The notes under the pieces are model-generated. The model saw only the letters and a list, made by a program, of their open reading frames with translations. It had not been told where the DNA came from and did no database searches. Below, one piece after another: positions 61,672-64,000 of a DNA stretch of 64,000 bases. The position numbers were made by a program, and so were the translations under genes. Position 1 is the stretch's first letter, and every line of letters starts with the position of its first letter. This DNA comes from Hylemonella gracilis (lineage in GTDB: Bacteria; Pseudomonadota; Gammaproteobacteria; Burkholderiales; Burkholderiaceae_C). The DNA lies in assembly GCF_004328645.1 (NCBI RefSeq), contig NZ_CP031395.1, forward strand, positions 583,501 through 647,500, given 5' to 3'.

Positions 61672-62133
61672 TTGAATTTTCGATTTTTGCTGGTCCTGCT
61701 CGCTTCTTTTGGTTTGGCTGGGTGTGCGTCAGTGACGATGGAATCTAAAGAGGCATCTGACGCCGCTAAGCGCTTCGCGCCCCCTTCCGAAGGAAACGCC
61801 AAAATTTACGTCTATCGCTCGGGAAGCTTTGGCGGTTCTCTGAAAAAAGACATATGGATCGATGGCGAATGTGTCGGTGAATCCGCCCCAAATGTTTTCT
61901 TTGTTAAAGAAGTAAAAGGAGACGCTGAGCACAAGGTTTCGACGGAATCCGAGTTTTCGCCAAACGCCCTGATAGTCAAGGCCAAAGCCGGCATGAACTA
62001 CTTCGTTCGCCAGTTCATCAAGATGGGTGTATTTGTCGGCGGCGCTGGTGTTGAACTCGTCAGCGATGACGTAGGGAAGAAAGCAGTGTCCAGCCTTGAA
62101 CTCGCGAAGAATGGAAGTTGCAGCAAGAAGTAG
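61672..62133 (+). CDS. DUF2846-like lipoprotein
   Basis: 153 aa. TTG start with GGAG 8 nt upstream gives MNFRFLLVLLASFGLAGC, a lipoprotein signal with lipobox LAGC. The rest resembles DUF2846 proteins: GNAKIYVYRSGSFGG, KKDIWIDGECVGESAPNVFF and SPNALIVKAKAGMNYFVRQFIKMGVFVGGAGVELV. Probably anchored to the outer membrane facing the periplasm. Its codon use is clearly less GC-rich than the neighbours, suggesting transfer. Function unknown. Confidence 0.85.
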   Translation: MNFRFLLVLLASFGLAGCASVTMESKEASDAAKRFAPPSEGNAKIYVYRSGSFGGSLKKDIWIDGECVGESAPNVFFVKEVKGDAEHKVSTESEFSPNALIVKAKAGMNYFVRQFIKMGVFVGGAGVELVSDDVGKKAVSSLELAKNGSCSKK

Positions 62134-62301
62134 GTCTTCACCGCTGGACAAGGCCGAGTACCTCGCTGAACCACCTGAGCCGCCACGGCGGGCCGTCTCG
62201 GCCCGGCCTGCCGTACGCGGCCCATTTTCCCGCCCGGACCAAGCCGTCCCACGGCAGTGGCCCTGTTAGCTCAGACGTTCAACAGCAGGAAATCCAGCTG
62301 G

Positions 62302-62470
62302 AGCCAACGCATTGCGGCCATCGAGCCGGTGCTTGCGAACCCCACCGTCCCAAGGGCTTGCGCCGCTTCACCCTCAGGAGTCGCACCGGAGTGAGCGCAG
62401 GCGGCGTCTCTACTGTCTGGTCCACAACATCAAGAAGATTGCGCGCCACGACCCCCATCGCAAGACCGCC
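62302..62470 (+). mobile_element. Decayed C-terminal fragment of an IS1182-type transposase
   Basis: Reading across three frames gives QRIAAIEPVLAN, then KGLRRFTLRSRTGVSA, then RRLYCLVHNIKKIARHDPH. The block order EPVxAN - RFTLRGR - LYCLVHNIxKxA is typical of the end of IS1182-family transposases. At least two frameshifts separate the pieces and no inverted repeats were seen, so it is a dead remnant. Confidence 0.7.
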
Positions 62471-62487
62471 CGCTCCGCTCCCACCCC

Positions 62488-62922
62488 TTAGAGAGGGTTG
62501 TCGATAGCGATCACTGCTGCTTCGCCGCCGCTGCGATGACCGCCGAAATCCTGTCCTTGCAATCGGGTGGTGTTGTCGGTACGCCAACGCGTCCACTGCA
62601 GCCGGCTGTCGTTGGTCGAGGGGTAAATGCAAGCTAAAGTCTTCTTTGGCACCGTTCCTGGTGTAGCGGGTTCTGTAGATGGCTGGGTCGTCTTTCCAGT
62701 TATTGCTTTGGTCATGCCGCGCCCAGAAGCACTCCTTCCACCCAGGTTGCACTCCTTGTTGACCACGATGGACGCAGAAAGTGATAACCCGGTCCCCTCG
62801 CTTGATTCGGCATTGCCACCCATGCATGGCACGGATATCTCATGCCTTCCGTGTGTCGCATGCTGACGCGCCGGGTCCGCTAACTTCTTGGAATCGCAAG
62901 AAAGATGGCATCGCAGATGCAT
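62488..62922 (-). other. Unidentified region with overlapping open frames
   Basis: Two minus-strand frames are open here (62488-62922, 144 aa, and 62279-62827, 182 aa) but neither looks like a known family or has a convincing ribosome site. Base composition is mixed. It may be degraded accessory DNA next to the transposase remnant. No functional call is made. Confidence 0.3.
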
Positions 62923-62989
62923 GGCGACGCCACGCCAAGACGCGGCGCCCGTGACACCTCACTAGAATGCACCCGCCGATCCTCGTGAT

Positions 62990-63150
62990 CGGCAGCGTTC
63001 TCAGGGCGGGGTGCAATTCCCCACCGGCGGTAATCGCAGGCGACTGCGCAAGCCCGCGAGCGCCCGGCATCCGCCCTTGTGGAAGCCGGGGTCAGCAGAT
63101 CTGGTGCGATGCCAGAGCCGACGGTGACAGTCCGGATGAAAGAGATCGCG
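62990..63150 (+). promoter_or_regulatory. FMN riboswitch (RFN element)
   Basis: Diagnostic blocks in order: GTTCTCAGGGCGGGGTGCAA, TTCCCCACCGGCGGTAAT, AAGCCCGCGAGCGC, GTCAGCAGATCTGGTG, and ATGCCAGAGCCGACGGTGAC with AGTCCGGATGAAAGAGA. The six-stem junction is complete. FMN binding should reduce expression of the following lumazine synthase gene. A CAGGGCGC/GCGCCCTG hairpin (63171-63203) follows and may be part of the expression platform; no T-run follows it. Confidence 0.95.
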
Positions 63151-63234
63151 TGGTCAGGCCGGGATCGCCGCAGGGCGCGCCCGGCAGTTCCGCGTGCGCC
63201 CTGATTCTGGCCATCACTCTCAGCGAGTTCATCC

Positions 63235-63771
63235 ATGAATCAGATCCTCACTACCATCCCCACTCTCGATGCGCCCGAGCCAGCAGGCTCGCATGCGCGG
63301 CGCATCGCCATCATCAGCGCGAGCTGGCACGAGGACATCGTCGCCAACGCGGTCGCGGCGGCACGTGCCGAGCTGTTGCGAAGTTGGACCACGCCGCCGC
63401 GTGTCGAGCACTTTCAGGTGCCTGGCGCTTTTGAGATTCCGCTGCACGCGCTCAGCCTGGCCGCGACGGGCGGCTATGACGCCATCATCGCCTGCGGACT
63501 GGTGGTCAACGGCGGCATCTATCGCCATGATTTCGTCGCAGCGGCGGTCATCAATGGCTTGATGCAGGTTCAGCTACAAACCAGCGTGCCCATCTTCTCG
63601 GCCGTTCTGACGCCCCACGACTTTCACGAGCACGAGGAGCATCGCAAGTTCTTCAGTGAGCACTTCGTCAAGAAGGGCCTGGAAGTCGCGCGCGCCTGCG
63701 TGGAAACACTGCGCAGCCTCGCCAGGCTGAACGACGTGGCCTCGGTCATACATCGAGCGCAACCGGCCTGA
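63235..63771 (+). CDS. ribH: 6,7-dimethyl-8-ribityllumazine synthase, RibH2 type
   Basis: 178 aa. Riboflavin biosynthesis: condenses the pyrimidine intermediate with dihydroxybutanone phosphate. Marks are RIAIISASWHEDIV, VPGAFEIPLHALSL, GLVVNGGIYRHDFVAAAVINGLMQVQLQ with the catalytic His, and SAVLTPHDFHEHEEHRKFFSEHFVKKG. The last segment is characteristic of the decameric RibH2 group rather than the usual RibH1. It is controlled by the FMN riboswitch upstream. Confidence 0.93.
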   Translation: MNQILTTIPTLDAPEPAGSHARRIAIISASWHEDIVANAVAAARAELLRSWTTPPRVEHFQVPGAFEIPLHALSLAATGGYDAIIACGLVVNGGIYRHDFVAAAVINGLMQVQLQTSVPIFSAVLTPHDFHEHEEHRKFFSEHFVKKGLEVARACVETLRSLARLNDVASVIHRAQPA

Positions 63772-63786
63772 GCAGGTACGGCAGCT

Positions 63787-64000
63787 TCACCGCTTCTCAA
63801 CGTAGGCCAACACCGCCTCCAGCATCCGCCGTACCCAAGGCTGGATGCCCACCGCCTTCTCAGGCAGGTAATCGAAAGGCTGTTGCTCCATCATGTAGCT
63901 GGCCTGCGTCATCTCCAGCTGGATGGCGTGCACGCCCTGCGCGGGCTGACCGTGTTGGCGGGTGATGTGGCCGCCCTTGAAGCGGCCGTTGAGCACGGCG
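63787..64000 (-). CDS. hutG: N-formylglutamate deformylase, C-terminal part (runs off the window)
   Basis: The final 70 residues of an N-formylglutamate amidohydrolase, the last step of one histidine degradation route. The sequence AVLNGRFKGGHITRQHGQPAQGVHAIQLEMTQASYM holds the conserved NGRFKGG and GVHAIQLE blocks. The gene starts beyond position 64000. It converges with ribH. Confidence 0.88.
   Translation of the reverse strand, partial: AVLNGRFKGGHITRQHGQPAQGVHAIQLEMTQASYMMEQQPFDYLPEKAVGIQPWVRRMLEAVLAYVEKR

Noticed and set aside
62270..62300. Possible tRNA fragment (text resembling GTTAGCTCAGA)
   Set aside because: No acceptor, anticodon or T-arm could be assembled around it.

Overview
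The window comes from a GC-rich betaproteobacterium, most likely Burkholderiales and probably Comamonadaceae. Pointers are the Bug/TctC-type solute receptor, a DUF3422 protein, a DUF2917 gene beside a MocR regulator, the lplT-alr-radA neighbourhood, a short FeoB with a small Cys-rich partner, and glnK-amtB under a sigma-54 promoter. The species cannot be named from the sequence alone. No rRNA, tRNA, CRISPR array or intact insertion sequence was seen.

Layout. 1-2.6 kb: nitrate-type ABC uptake genes (minus strand) behind a candidate sigma-54 promoter. 2.6-6 kb: a NarL-type two-component pair, pyrE and a divergent xth whose start codon overlaps that of pyrE. 6-7.5 kb: a small AT-richer patch (MarR regulator plus SnoaL-like protein) bracketed by a 114-bp repeat of the xth 3' end, which looks like a transferred insertion. 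7.5-15.4 kb: hydrolase, DUF3422 protein, a type Vd (PlpD-like) patatin autotransporter, MBL hydrolase, M48 protease and an AmpG-like permease with a frameshift. 15.4-20 kb: an RstAB-like two-component pair (kinase frameshifted twice), a strong terminator that may end a small RNA, a zinc-ribbon protein, ilvE and a frameshifted membrane protein. 20-31 kb: aldo/keto reductase, feoAB, radA with a candidate LexA box, a ketopantoate-reductase-like gene, two DMT exporters, alr, lplT. 31-37 kb: LuxR regulator, DUF3237, Bug receptor, DUF2917/MocR pair, acyltransferase, LytTR regulator. 37-45 kb: glcF-glcE without glcD, glnK-amtB, comM and a second amtB. 45-48 kb: two MFS transporters and a 50-aa basic protein.

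48-61 kb is the most interesting part: three divergently arranged operons that seem to form one uptake and degradation system. A polyamine/opine-type ABC importer (binding protein and two permeases at 58.5-61.3 kb) has its ATPase 7 kb away at the head of an operon with quinone oxidoreductase, GST, an AroQ-fold protein lacking two canonical catalytic residues, and a hydroxyacid dehydrogenase. Between them lie a flavin monooxygenase, an FMN alpha-hydroxyacid dehydrogenase broken by a single in-frame TGA, and a ridA-DUF1028-lysR-M20 peptidase operon. The substrate is unknown. A nitrogenous compound is a reasonable inference.

61.3-64 kb holds an AT-richer lipoprotein gene, a decayed IS1182-type transposase tail, an FMN riboswitch followed by a RibH2-type lumazine synthase, and the 3' end of an N-formylglutamate deformylase gene.

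Recurring themes are nitrogen scavenging (nitrate and ammonium uptake with sigma-54-like promoters) and several genes broken by one-base deletions in homopolymers at 15-20 kb, which could be real decay or assembly error.
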